Assembly: GCF_963259705.1 (NCBI RefSeq)
Contig: NC_081847.1
Span: 89,732,546 to 89,796,545, forward strand
Source of the DNA: Myotis daubentonii
Lineage: Eukaryota; Chordata; Mammalia; Chiroptera; Vespertilionidae
DNA length: 64,000 nucleotides
Direction: 5' to 3'
Numbering within the stretch: position 1 is the first letter of the stretch; each line of letters begins with the position of its first letter. Below, one piece after another: positions 24,023 to 34,689 of this stretch. Both the position numbers and the translations under genes were made by a program. A model generated the notes under the pieces. It searched no databases, had not been told where the DNA came from, and saw only the letters and a list, made by a program, of their open reading frames with translations.

Positions 24023-24367
24023 GAAAATAGGAATTTTAAGTGAAAAAGGCCAAGGTGAACAGAGTGATTGTGGGCAATCATTCCACAGACCCAATTTTCC
24101 CTTCATATAGTGATGCTTGGTAAACTTTAGCCAATTAGGGATTTGGCATAACATTTGCATTATAAATCATATGAGACTTTGTTAAAATGAGCCTGAGGAA
24201 TAAGAGAGAAGGAATTACATCTGTTTTTATAAATTACTTATAGTGCTACCGGGCTCTGTGCTAGGCAGCTGCTGTTTCACAGGGTGAGTTTGATGAGTGA
24301 GATACCCAACCTGGGGAATAACCAGCCAAATAAAATTGCTATTTTTTCTCATTTGCTAAAAAAAGAC

Positions 24368-24429
<62 letters not shown>

Positions 24430-24588
24430 GGAAGGAAGGAAGGAAGGAAGGAAGGAAGGAAGGAAGGAAGGAAGGGAGGGAGGGAGGAAAGGAGGAAGGA
24501 AGGAAGGAAGGAAGGAAGGAAGGAAGGAAGGAAGGAAGGAAGGAAGGGAGGAAGGGAGGAAGGGAGGGAGGGAAGGAGGAAGGAAAAG
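24368..24588 (+). repeat. 221-nt uninterrupted polypurine tract, (GA)n(GGAA)n
   Basis: Not a single pyrimidine on the + strand across 221 nt. It begins as (GA)n (to about 24422), continues as (GAAG)n with GGGA interruptions, and ends aggaaaag. Mirror-symmetric purine runs like this can form triplex (H-) DNA. The open frames across it are low-complexity artefacts. Confidence 0.97.
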
Positions 24589-24659
24589 CAGTATTTTTTC
24601 TAAGTTCATTCAATTCTTTAAACGAAGTGGAAAGCCCTGCCAGGCAGAGCCTTGCTGAC

Positions 24660-25820
24660 TCCACTCCGAGGGGCAGAATTCTATTGGTATTAGCAGGTGA
24701 ATTGCCCTGTACAAAGGGTTAGTACTACAGTTGCAAATAGATTAAACATTCCTAGGATCTTCACCTGTGAATTTGATTAGCTTGCCCTTTCCTCATAAAT
24801 AATGCACAATTTAAGTTTTAGTAAAAATTTTATGTATTTGGATTAACGAAGTTCTATTAAATGAAACAGCCCTATAAAAATCTGGGAAATGACTGTACCT
24901 TCTAAGGCTGTCTCGCCATGGCACAGTCTACCTAACGAAGCAGGCGGGATTGGAGGGACCGTTAAAACAGCCCCGGATTGTCCACATTTGGATCTTAGCT
25001 CTCTTCTCATTAGAATGTGGGGGAAAGTTGTCTATTCTTTTCCCTGAAAAACTTTAAACTGTCTGTACTCTCAGAGCATAAGTCTACCAAATATATTCAG
25101 GAAGCAGAAATTATTCTCCTTTTCAATTATTTATCAATCTTTATTGAACATTCTTATTTTTCAGTAGGCTTTTGTTCTGCCTGGGGTTTTGATGCACGGC
25201 TTCCTCTTGGATAAAATTCAGCAATCATTCCTGATCTTCTTAGAAGAAACACATCTTTTTTCACAGTTCATAGGTACCTCATCACATAACTTCTTATTTT
25301 TTAAATAATAAGAATTTTATACTAAATAATAATTTTATAACTCCTTGAAATAATTTTGGATCTCAGTCTATAGTACCTAACTATTTCTAAGACAAGTATC
25401 AATGCATTGCATTAAAGGTAATATACTTTGAATTCAGGTTTTCCAGAAGGAGATATATCACAGTCTTTAAGAAGATTTTCCTGGGGCAAAGATTGCGATG
25501 ATGAATATGAAAGTATTTTGAGAGCACTTAACATCAATGCGAATGCTCCATATTTGTCCTGTGGCTTTGCCTGCCCCCGCAACCCAGACTGCAATTTAAC
25601 AAGGATAGTATGATCTGTCCTTACCACCTCACAGCTGGAATTAATCTTCCCAGTTAACTAGCCGGTGACATAGGAAGACCCTGAGAAAATGGAACAAAAA
25701 TTCTGGGTTTGCAAAGGGCCTCCAGGGAAGTTCCTCAGCCTGTGGCCTGACCTGAGCGGGGGAAGGGGTGCTGAGAACCCAGGATTTGGGTATCTGGGTC
25801 GTTATAGACACCACTTATCA
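24660..25820. other. No gene or repeat recognised
   Basis: Ordinary AT-rich DNA between the purine tract and the inverted nhAT. The overlapping frames at 25412-25627 (both strands) have no recognisable domain. Confidence 0.55.
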
Positions 25821-25830
25821 CAGTTTAGTG

Positions 25831-26043
25831 CAGCCGTGGGCAAACTACGGCCCACGGGCCGGAACCGGCCTGTTTGAAATGAATAAAACTAAAAAAAAAA
25901 AAGACCGTACCCTTTTATGTAATGATGTTCACTTTGAATTTATATTAGTTCACACAAACACTCCATCCATGCTTTTGTTCCCGCCCTCCGGTCCAGTTTA
26001 AGAACCCATTGTGGCCCTCGAGTCAAAAAGTTTGCCCACCCTG
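25831..26043 (-). mobile_element. nhAT MITE, 213 bp, inverted copy of 19698-19911
   Basis: Same family in the opposite orientation, with perfect TSD GTTTAGTG (25823-25830 and 26044-26051). The right half reversed matches the other copy almost base for base over 140 bp, so both insertions are recent. Confidence 0.92.
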
Positions 26044-26761
26044 GTTTAGTGTCACGTGTTTTGTGGTTTTGCCTTAAGATGACCCAAGGGAGACAGTTTT
26101 CGCAGGGTGCACTGTACGATTGCACTGAGCACAACCTCACAGAGTAGCTCATCTAGTAACTATTCATAGAACGGGTTTCCCATAAATACTGGACTGAGGA
26201 ATGGAGAAAACCAAGGTATAGATATCTCATACTTTCAGATTTGCATTCATAAAATATTGTGAAAGATGTCATCTCTATTTTGTGCCCTCCCCTTCTTTTT
26301 GGCTCCTGGAAATAAATTAATTTACATGAATGACATGTTATCAAAACCAAATACTCTACATTAGGGTGAGCTAGTCTAATATACATTCCAACTAATCGTT
26401 CTTGTCCATTTTTCAAATAGTGTTACTAACTGAAATTTGTAGCACTGTGTGCGTGTGTGTGAATTCTAACTACCCAGTTCCCACTTTCATCCTATTAACA
26501 ATCGTGACTATTACTTGCACTAAATGGGAACAACTTCTCTAATTTCCTAGAACTTATACTACTGCTTATGTTGAGAAGAAAAACGTCAAGCAGTTTTATT
26601 TTCCTCTTTCAAATATTTCCTTTGGCGGGGGGCAAATTTCTGCGAACAGAATTAGAAGCTCTTTATGCTTTATTTGAATAATAATCTCCCCATTTTGTAC
26701 TTCATGAATATATTTCTCATAATCCTCATTTAACAAACTTCCATGTTAAAATTTAGTTTAG

Positions 26762-26952
26762 TGCCTGGCCCGGCCCATGACCAGGAGGTCACGGGTTTGA
26801 TTCCCAATCAGGGCACATGTCTAGGTTGTGGGCTCAATCCCTAATGGGGGGTGGGCAGGAGGCAGCCGATTGATGTTTCTTCCTTCTCTATGTCTCTACC
26901 TCTCTCACCCTCTCCCTTCCTCTCTCGCCAATTAATAAAAACATAAAAAAAT
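26762..26952 (+). mobile_element. Ves SINE with deleted A-box region
   Basis: Forward copy in which about 30 bp around the A box is missing: gcctggcccgg runs straight into cccatgaccaggaggtcac. The B box (gggtttgattccc) and ccaattaataaaaac tail remain. Loss of the A box would disable Pol III transcription. Confidence 0.85.
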
Positions 26953-27902
26953 GTTCTTTTAAAATTAAGTTATTTTACTTACATCTCATGTTATTTTTAA
27001 GACTTCTAATTTGCACATGCATTTAGCTCGGTGATGTTAATGAAAGACTGTACTAGAGGCACTTGCAGAAGCATCTGGAAATCACGAGAGGAGGTGGAAA
27101 TGTGTGTCGCAGATACAGATTCATGATTACTTTAATGACATGACAAGATAGCGCAAGTCAGACACCTAGGTATTATAAATAATTAACACTGTTGCTCTAT
27201 TAAAAACACAAGCTTAACAGAAAATAATTTCTAGCCAGGATTTCGAGTAGATGCTGTAATTACTTCCGTGGAACTTCTATGTTTTTCTCTGCCTGACCAT
27301 GTAGGAAGGAATGAGTCTCTTATAAGAAAATTACCCCCAGATTGTGAACCTACATACTGAGTGATATCCCTTTATGTCTCTTAAAAGTGGCTGTTATCAA
27401 ACAACCCAGCATGGTCAGAGCTGGCAGAGAATAAACAGGATTCTCCCCTGCCGCCTCCGGTTGGACTTGTTATTGCTGAATTCAAACAGGTGGTGGCACT
27501 CTCCCCCACTAAACTCTCCAATGAGATCCATCCGAGGCAGACCAGACGCAAGTCTGGACAGACAAGGACTACCTACATACGGGGCTGTTCCCATTCATGA
27601 TTTCACTGGAGGTGCAGCAATAGGGGATTTGTTATATCCGCCTTCACCCTGAACCTCTGCGGTGGGGTCCTTCCCAAATTCGTCCCTGCGTCACTCATAC
27701 CCTTCTTGATTGTGGTGCTTTTCCAACTGAGGCACTTCCTACCCTTTCTCTCTTTTTATGTCAGCAGGTCACATCCTTTCAAGCATGGAATCCATCTGGT
27801 TATGATGATGGGCTGCTTCTTAATGCTTTATCAAAGGAGGGCTGTGCTTGATGTGCTTTGATCCATCTGATACAAAATCTTCCTTATTGTTTCCTTCCTC
27901 TC

Positions 27903-27960
27903 TTTCTTTCCCTCCCTCCCTCCCTCCCTCCCTCCCTCCCTTCCTCCCTCCTTCCCTCCC
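27903..27960 (+). repeat. (CCCT)n microsatellite
   Basis: Polypyrimidine ccctccct repeat with a few TTCC variants, directly upstream of the MER5A hairpin. Confidence 0.9.
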
Positions 27961-28009
27961 ACCCAGGCAGCCCCAGGCTTTTTAAATAATAATTTTCCTG
28001 GCCCTAGCC

Positions 28010-28231
28010 CAGTGGTTCTCAACCTTGGCTGCACATTAGAATCACCCGGGAATCTTTTTAAAATCCTGATTTCAGGGCCTCATCCTCCGGAAATTCTGTT
28101 TCTTTGTGATGGGGTGGGGCCACAACATTAGGAACAAAGAAACAGAATTTCCAGAGGATGAGGCCCAGAAATCAGGATTTTAAAAAGATTCCCGGGTGAT
28201 TCTAATGTGCAGCCAAGGTTGAGAACCACTG
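28010..28231. mobile_element. MER5A-type hAT element forming a near-perfect hairpin
   Basis: Ends CAGTGGTTCTCAACCTTGG / CCAAGGTTGAGAACCACTG are those of MER5A (hAT-Charlie). The left arm (28010-28107) and right arm (28134-28231) are 98 nt each and complementary with only about two mismatches, around a 26-nt loop. MER5A is usually only an imperfect palindrome. Flanks ccctagcc and ttctagac share a decayed CTAG core. Confidence 0.85.
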
Positions 28232-29099
28232 TTCTAGACTAGAGGCAGGCAGTAGTCAGAGCTGGAGAAGATAATGTACGGATAGAGGCAGAGTGATGTG
28301 CTTGGACAGTGGAAGGGTCCACGAGATAAGACATTGAGGCGGTTACTAAAAGCTGAAACAGGCAAAGAACAGAATCCCCCTCAGAGCCTCCCAAAGGAAC
28401 CGGCCTGAGGACTCTGGGCAGTGAACCTGATTCAGACGCCTGACCTCCAGAACCGTAAGCAAATACATGTGTGCTGTTTGAAACCACTCTGTTTGTGGGC
28501 ATTTGTTAGGATAGCAAGTCCAATCGAATACAGCCTTCTAGAAGAAAAATAAGTCCAATAAATCAAAGGATCTGGTATTATTACTCAGACCGTTAAAGAA
28601 AATATAAAAACTATTAGAGACCAAACACTGACCACAGAGTGAAAAATGTTCTTGCCAAGCAGAGAATTTGATCCAGCAGGGAGTCTAGGTAGGATGTTGG
28701 CATGAAGTTCAGGAGGGAGGAGGAGGGGTTGGGGTAGGATTTCAAAGGCAAAATACCGTGAACTCTCTCTGCCCCTGGCTGGGAAAGCAACATCTCCCAG
28801 GAGGTGATTGGCTGCGGGACCAGATTCATCAGCTACTAGGCTGGTTGGTGATGGCCTGCTGGGAATGCGTGGACTAGTCTGTGGATGATGGTCTCTGGCT
28901 ACCTAGTGACACGCCCCCATTCGGACTGTCTCCCACTCAGGTCTGCACTAGTGCTGGTGGATCAGGGTTTATGGAGACAACAGTTAGGAAGAGGAGAGCC
29001 AGACATAACACGTGAGTAACTCTGTTGGAAGAGAAAGGGAGAAATAGGGGCAGAGAAGTAAGAATAAAAATTATAACTAAATATAAGAGCTAAAACACT
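28232..29099. other. No gene or repeat recognised
   Basis: Mid-GC DNA between the MER5A hairpin and a MIR. No coherent frame or repeat ends found. Confidence 0.5.
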
Positions 29100-29330
29100 A
29101 TCCGCTAAGACTATTTTAAGTTACTCTGCATGTATTAAATCGTTTATTGCTCACAACCCTATCAAAGGGATACTATAATTACCCCACTTTACAGGTAAGG
29201 AACCTGAGGGTCTGAGAGGTTGTATAATTTGGCCAATTCAGCAGCCTCTGGCCAAGCTGAATGCAAACTCAGAGCACAAACCTGAGCTCGGCCCTGCTAT
29301 CTGGTGGTCAGAGCCTGCTTTGAATTTGAG
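29100..29330 (-). mobile_element. MIR SINE
   Basis: Reverse MIR: cccactttacaggtaaggaa, cctgagggtctgagaggttg, then decayed tRNA part to ctgctatctggtggtcagag. Ancient mammalian SINE. Confidence 0.75.
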
Positions 29331-29449
29331 TGTCCTTGGAGCTCACTCTATCTTTAGAATTTGTCTGCCCTGTGGCAGTTACTACTGCTGCCATTAAGAA
29401 GGCTGTAGTCCCACTTCTGGGGACTTAAAGGATTACAACCAGTTCTCCC

Positions 29450-29910
29450 TGTTAAAAGATAAACTGAGGCATATTGACATTTTACGGGTTTACTTGTTTA
29501 AAGATCTGTTGGAATCAGGCAGCCCTAGACCAGAAGTGTTTGGAAGCCCTCCATGGAGAGGAGCTGGGAGAAAGACTTTTATGGGAAGAGGTAGGAGAAT
29601 AGCAAGGAAATTAATTGCTTGGCTGCAGCTTAACCAATCACATTATGTGGGAAAGCCTTCATGGCTCTTTGTGATAAGCTGTCCTTAGGATTTCATTTCT
29701 TAACCTTGAGGAATTACAGGCTTAGGCTTTGGTTTGCTTACATGGGCTACTAAGGGATTGTAGGCACTTTAACCAATGACCTCATTGTTTAATTGATGTA
29801 TCATCTCATTCCTAACTTGATCTATATAAGTTGTTATGAGTCTGTAAGATCAATATAAACATGTTAGGTCTTGCTTCTTTTCCATTATAGTTCTAACATG
29901 AAATTCATGA
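29450..29910 (+). mobile_element. LTR-like block, family unassigned
   Basis: Starts TGTTAAAAGATAAACTGAGG. It holds two CCAAT motifs (near 29634 and 29772) and a TATATAA motif near 29824, followed by a purine/T-rich tail. This order looks like an old LTR U3 region. No TSD or clear right end seen, so the boundary is approximate. Confidence 0.45.
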
Positions 29911-30399
29911 GGCTCTATTTATATCTGGTGCCAAAACTCAAGGTCACAAACAGCAGAATTCGTCATAGTTATTATCTTTCTTGTTTTGTTGTTGTGAAAT
30001 GCATTGTTCATGCATTTGCTAAAAAAGTCACAGTTGTGATCATTAAAATTTCTAGTAAGTGTTTGAGATGTACCTGAAGTTTTATCTAATCATGGAACAT
30101 TCTTCAGACAAGAGTAGACTATTTAATGGATAACAAGCCAATATGTGTGCTTAGGGAGTGACACCTTTTTTTCTTAGTTTGTTTCTTCCTTCTCAAAGGA
30201 GGCAAATTCCAAGGCAATGTTAACATCATGTCATTGTTTCCAAAACAAAGGAGTTAGATGTATGCACCATGATAATCAAAGAGATAGTCAAGGAGCCGCC
30301 CTCTTCATAATATAGAATCTGTAATGTGTAATGGAAGCATTACTCACAGAAGTCAAAGCCTCCCCCATGCTGGTGGTCTACTATAAAAATCATGTTTCC

Positions 30400-30614
30400 A
30401 GCCTGACTGGCGGGGCTCAGTGGCTGGGCATCGACCTATGAACCAGGAGGTCATGGTTTGATTCCCTGTTGGGCACATGCCCAGGTTGCGGGCTCCATCC
30501 CTATTGGAGGAGGGTGCAGGAGGCAGCCAATAATGATTCTCTCCCATCATTGATATTTCTATCTCTTTCTCCCTCTCCCTTCCTCTCTGAAATCAATAAA
30601 AATATATTTTTTAA
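30400..30614 (+). mobile_element. Ves SINE with 15-bp TSD
   Basis: Forward copy flanked by aaaaatcatgtttcc (30385-30399) and aaaaattatgtttcc (30615-30629). A box ggctcagtgg and B box ggtttgattcc are intact. Confidence 0.93.
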
Positions 30615-30629
30615 AAAAATTATGTTTCC

Positions 30630-33351
30630 TAATAGATAGGAGCAAAGGTGGTAAAAGGACAGAGACCACAGGACAAAGAGAAGAGGAAGAGGTTCCGGAA
30701 GGAAGTGACTGCGTTCAGTACCTGTAGTAGTAACAGAGGTGGTCTCATTCCAGGCAACGAGACTACAGGGAAAACCTTCACATATGAAGACTCTCAGTGG
30801 AAAAGAACAAAAGAGCAATTTCAGATCCTCCACATCCTTCCTCCAACCCATAGGTTGAATTTAGTTTGAAATATAAACAAAACTGAAGAAATGACATGTT
30901 TTGTACACATTCTTAACTATCTGTGAGGGCTTTATATTTTTGTTTCTGGCTTTGTTTTCTTTTTTGTTGTTGTTACCCATTTGCATTATTTAAGAGTGAT
31001 TCTTATGATGATATGTGTAGATACAGAGCCTAATACTTGGTTATGTGAGGAGGTTCAAGGAAGTATTGCTTTGTTGATTAAGCAAGCTTCCACTTTTAAG
31101 AAGAGTGGGATTCATACTTAACCTGAAAGCCCCAAGATTGAGCCAAGGCTCTGAGTCGTTTGTGACTACTATTCCATAAGAATACTCACTTAGTTGAATA
31201 TGTAACATCTTTCTGTGGCCGGTGGCTAGCAGAAAATATGGAAATAATTTAATAATTTAATTTAAGTACATATACCACCAAAATAAAGGAGGTTATGGGT
31301 GTTTTTTTTTTTAATTCCCTAAAAATAGAGTTGTTCGATGAAGGACACTCATTAAATTAGAATTTTAGATAAACAACTACTCATATTTTGGTGTATCTCC
31401 ACATTATTGTACTGGACATGCTTCTATTTAAAATGTGGTCCTTGTTTATCTGATTAATTGTGGTTCAGCATCATGTTCCCCCTCTTGGATATGGAAAAAC
31501 AGTTGAAAAAAGAAGAAATTGCTTCATCTTTAAGAGTTACTGAGGCTATTTCCTAAAGTTTGTTTTTAACTAAAGATTTTAGGTAATTTATTTGCACTAT
31601 AGTCTTCTTTTCCTTAGTCATTTATTCCTCTTTCAATAGGTCGCACTTGTGTTAATATGAAAACTGCTGTGTAAGAGGAAAACTTCACAACTTATTATTT
31701 TTAAGATCTAATTCATCAAGGTCACACTCACCTTACAAAAACATTTTCAAGGAAGGTAAACAGATGGGCAAAGGTGCCAACCACATTTAAAGATTTATCT
31801 CGACACAATTTATAGTTTCTGCTAAGCTTTTTCTGTGGTTTCTTCCTTAGTTAAGCCATCGTCCAGAGTTCAAATGACAGAGTTCCGAGACATTTGAGCC
31901 AGTCAAGTGTATTTTCTTCTTCCCATTAAAGGTTCTGTTGATACAGATCTAAGCTCCTTTGAGATATGTTTGCAATCATCTGTAGAATGCAGGCAAAAGA
32001 GTAACATCTGAGAATAAAAATGCCTCCTTGTATCCCAATCATTAATTTCCCCCAGTGAAATCATTCAACAATTAAATTACACTCTACATGCTCCACCTCA
32101 GATCATATTTTAGATTCCATATTTCTTACTCAACATATGTGGAGGAAGTTAAGAGAACGTTAAACAAAAAAACCTACAAAACAATATTTTCTGTCGTAAA
32201 CGTAAGAGTTGTTTTTGTAATCTAAGTAGTCTCTTGGTGATTTGGCTATAAAAAACTTTTTTTTTTTTTCCTGTAGATGTAGGAAATAAATTCAGTTATT
32301 TCTTATCCATCTACTTAAATACTATCTTAACAAAATGGGATCTAAGTCAAAACCAAATTATAGTGTCAACATTCCAAGGAAATTTCAACAGGCAGTTGCA
32401 AATATAGTCATCATTCCATAAACTAGGAATCTAAGACTGAAATATTTAGATGTTTTGGCATATTCAAAACAAGCAAATCATAAAGTTTGAAAAACTTTCA
32501 TAGCCTTATATTGGTCATAGCTTGCTAAGCAAAGCACCTACACTTTAGTACTTATGTTTAGAGAAGCTAGAAGTGCAATTCAACTGGCATTTCCCTTTAA
32601 GTTGAATTTTAAACTATTACACATTAGGAGCTTTCAATACAAAATGATATTGACAGTTCTCTTTATTATAATGGGCCCAGCATATATTTTGCTTAAAATT
32701 GTAAACATCACATCAGAGATCACCCTTCTTAGTATCACTTCCTTTTTTTCCCCTGGAATTACTGTTTATCCAGCCCTAGTTAGGTGGACATATCTCTCTC
32801 ATCTATATATGTATTTCTCTGCATTCTAATTTTTTTTGTATATTTCTTTGTTTCCCACATCAAATCTTAGCTCACATAGGAAGTATCAGTCTTTTTTTCT
32901 ATAGTGAAAGAAAAATACATACTTATGAACTAATTCCAAATGCGATTAGCTAATTAATAAGAGCAGCTCAAGTGGTAAGTTCAAGGGAGTAGGAAAAATA
33001 AAAAGAAATAGTAGTGTTAAATCTGAATGAAAAAAGATCATAGATACTTCATGTGAGTATAAAAATAATTGTGAGATCATAATTTTGGTAACTATGGAAA
33101 TAAAATCTTGGGAGTGAAGGTTAATTTTGGTTTTAATACAAAACAAAAGTCTTAAAGAAATTATTTCAAAAGTTTTAATTATGTCAAAAAATTGAAATAT
33201 ATACGAAATATATTTGTACTTATATTATTTATAGACATTAAATGTATATTTAATAAGAAACTATTTTTCTTTCTACAGGGTGAGGTGAAGATAGTTTTAT
33301 AGTTGTGATTATGCAAAACACGGAATTTATTCTTCTATTCTTATTTATTAA
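30630..33351. other. No gene or repeat recognised
   Basis: 2.7 kb, AT-rich, no recent transposon ends on either strand. Short homopolymers only (T12 near 32258). Confidence 0.55.
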
Positions 33352-33780
33352 CTAGAGGCCCGGTGCACAATTTCGTGCACCAGTGGGGTCCCTTGGCACA
33401 ATCAGGGCAGGGAGGGACGCAGGAGGTTAGTCAGCCAGGGAGGGACCAGGGGAGGGCTTCAGGGCATGTCCGGCCCATTTCACTCAGGCCCAATAGGCGG
33501 GACCCCAGCAGCAAGCTCACTTACCAGTCAGAGCATCTTCCCCCTGGTGGTCAGTGCACGTCATACTGACTGGTCAACCGGATGACTGTCTGCCCCCTGG
33601 TGGTTAGTATACATCATAGCAACTGGTCAACCAGTTGGCTGTCTGCCCCCTAGTGATCAGTGCAAATCATAGCAAGCAGTTGAGCAGCCTTAGCATATCA
33701 TTAGCATATTATGCTTTGATTGGTTGAATGGCCGACCAGATGATCAGACACTTAGCATATTAGGCTTTTATTATATAGGA
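33352..33780 (-). mobile_element. Non-autonomous Helitron with internal 53-bp repeats, 429 bp
   Basis: Reverse orientation: CTAGAGGCCCGGTGCAC at the left, TATTATATAGGA at the right, inserted between A and T. The hairpin is at 33363-33380. The interior holds about three tandem units of 53 bp (33540-33592, 33593-33645, and a partial third from 33646), each starting cccccTggtggt. It is the longest Helitron in the window. Confidence 0.9.
33540..33690. repeat. Tandem 53-bp repeat (about 2.8 units) inside a Helitron
   Basis: Three units share the pattern CCCCCTGGTGGTCAGT, then CATCATAGC, ACTGGTCAACC and CTGTCTG. A single diverged unit also occurs in the Helitron at 34436-34688. The unit is therefore a family module that has been amplified in this copy. 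Confidence 0.8.
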
Positions 33781-33841
33781 TTATTATATTAATTTCCATA
33801 TGGATAACTATAAAGCTACCCTGTATAAATGTATATATGTG

Positions 33842-34049
33842 CTCAGCCAGTGTTGCTCAGTGGTTGAGCGTCGACCCATGAACCTGGAGGTCACAGTTCT
33901 ATTCCCCATTAGGGCACATGCCCAGGCTCCATCCCCAGTAGGGGGCATGCAGGAGGCAGCCAATCAATGGTTCTCTCTCATCATTGCTGTTTCTATCGCC
34001 TTCTCTCTCCCCCTCTCTCTAAAATCAATAAAAACATATATTTTAAAAA
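33842..34049 (+). mobile_element. Ves SINE
   Basis: Forward copy between two Helitrons: ctcagccagtgttgctcagtgg, ctggaggtcacagttctattcc, gcaggaggcagccaatcaatgg, and aaaatcaataaaaacatat tail. Confidence 0.9.
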
Positions 34050-34082
34050 TACATTTATGTATACATGCATAAAAACTCTGTA

Positions 34083-34264
34083 TCCTATATAATAAAGAGC
34101 TAATATGCTAATTAGACTGGATGGTGGAACAACCTTCCAGAACGACCTTCCAGAATGACCAGTGGGTGGGGGGCTGGGGCTGTGAGGCAGCCGGGGCTGA
34201 GGGTCGAGGCAGCTGGGACTGCGAAGGCCTACCCTTGCACGAATTTTGTGCATAGGGCCTCCAG
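34083..34264 (+). mobile_element. Non-autonomous Helitron, 182 bp
   Basis: Starts TCCTATATAATAAAGAGC after a host A and ends gggcctCCAG before a T, so the canonical CTAG is mutated to CCAG. The hairpin is partly preserved (tgcacgaattttgtgca). A TA/CA microsatellite follows directly. Confidence 0.85.
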
Positions 34265-34265
34265 T

Positions 34266-34311
34266 GGGTATATATCTATATATACATATATATATATACA
34301 TATATATATAC

Positions 34312-34358
<47 letters not shown>
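34266..34358 (+). repeat. (TA)n-(CA)n compound microsatellite
   Basis: tatatatacata blocks followed by an uninterrupted (CA)n run (34323-34358), starting right at the 3' end of a Helitron and ending 78 bp before the next one. Confidence 0.95.
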
Positions 34359-34361
<3 letters not shown>

Positions 34362-34435
34362 CTCTATACTCTGTATGCATATATACAGGAAAAATAGCTT
34401 CTCATTAAATATCTTTCTCTTATATTATAGATATA

Positions 34436-34688
34436 CTAGAGGCCTGGAGCATGAAATTTGTGGATGGGTAGAGTCCCTAGGCCTGGCTGGCGATCAGGGC
34501 CAATCTATGGGGTGACCGGCGCGTGATTGGGGGGCCCCCGCCTTGGCTGGCCTGGGTCCTGCGGGCTGGGGCAGCTCCTGCTATGAGCGTCTGCCCCCTG
34601 GGTGTCAGTGTGAGTCATAGCTACCGGTCTTTCCGCCGGTCATTCTGCCGTTCAGTTGATTTGCATATTAGGCTTTTATTATATAGGC
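34436..34688 (-). mobile_element. Non-autonomous Helitron, 253 bp
   Basis: Reverse orientation: CTAGAGGCCTGGAGCATG at the left after a host A, TTTATTATATAGGC at the right before a T (last base mutated). It holds one copy of the roughly 53-bp module seen in the neighbouring Helitron. It faces the Helitron at 34083-34264 across a microsatellite. Confidence 0.85.
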
Positions 34689-34689
34689 T

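Larger units (their letters stand above)
26053..28000. other. Largely unassigned; one Ves inside
   Basis: Apart from the Ves at 26762-26952 and (CCCT)n at 27903-27960, nothing was recognised. 27370-27680 is somewhat GC-richer with a 92-codon frame, but I see no domain and no exon signals. Confidence 0.5.

Noticed and set aside
24284..24664. Frames of 86-124 codons rich in Arg/Glu/Gly or Ser/Leu/Pro
   Set aside because: Direct translation of the (GA)n/(GGAA)n tract; low complexity, not a gene.
33540..33690. CRISPR-like array of spaced repeats
   Set aside because: The units are contiguous 53-bp tandem repeats inside a Helitron in a mammalian genome; no repeat-spacer pattern.
34083..34688. Two facing Helitrons as ends of one composite element
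   Set aside because: Each has its own complete start and CTAG-type end; they are two short elements around a microsatellite, not the ends of one.
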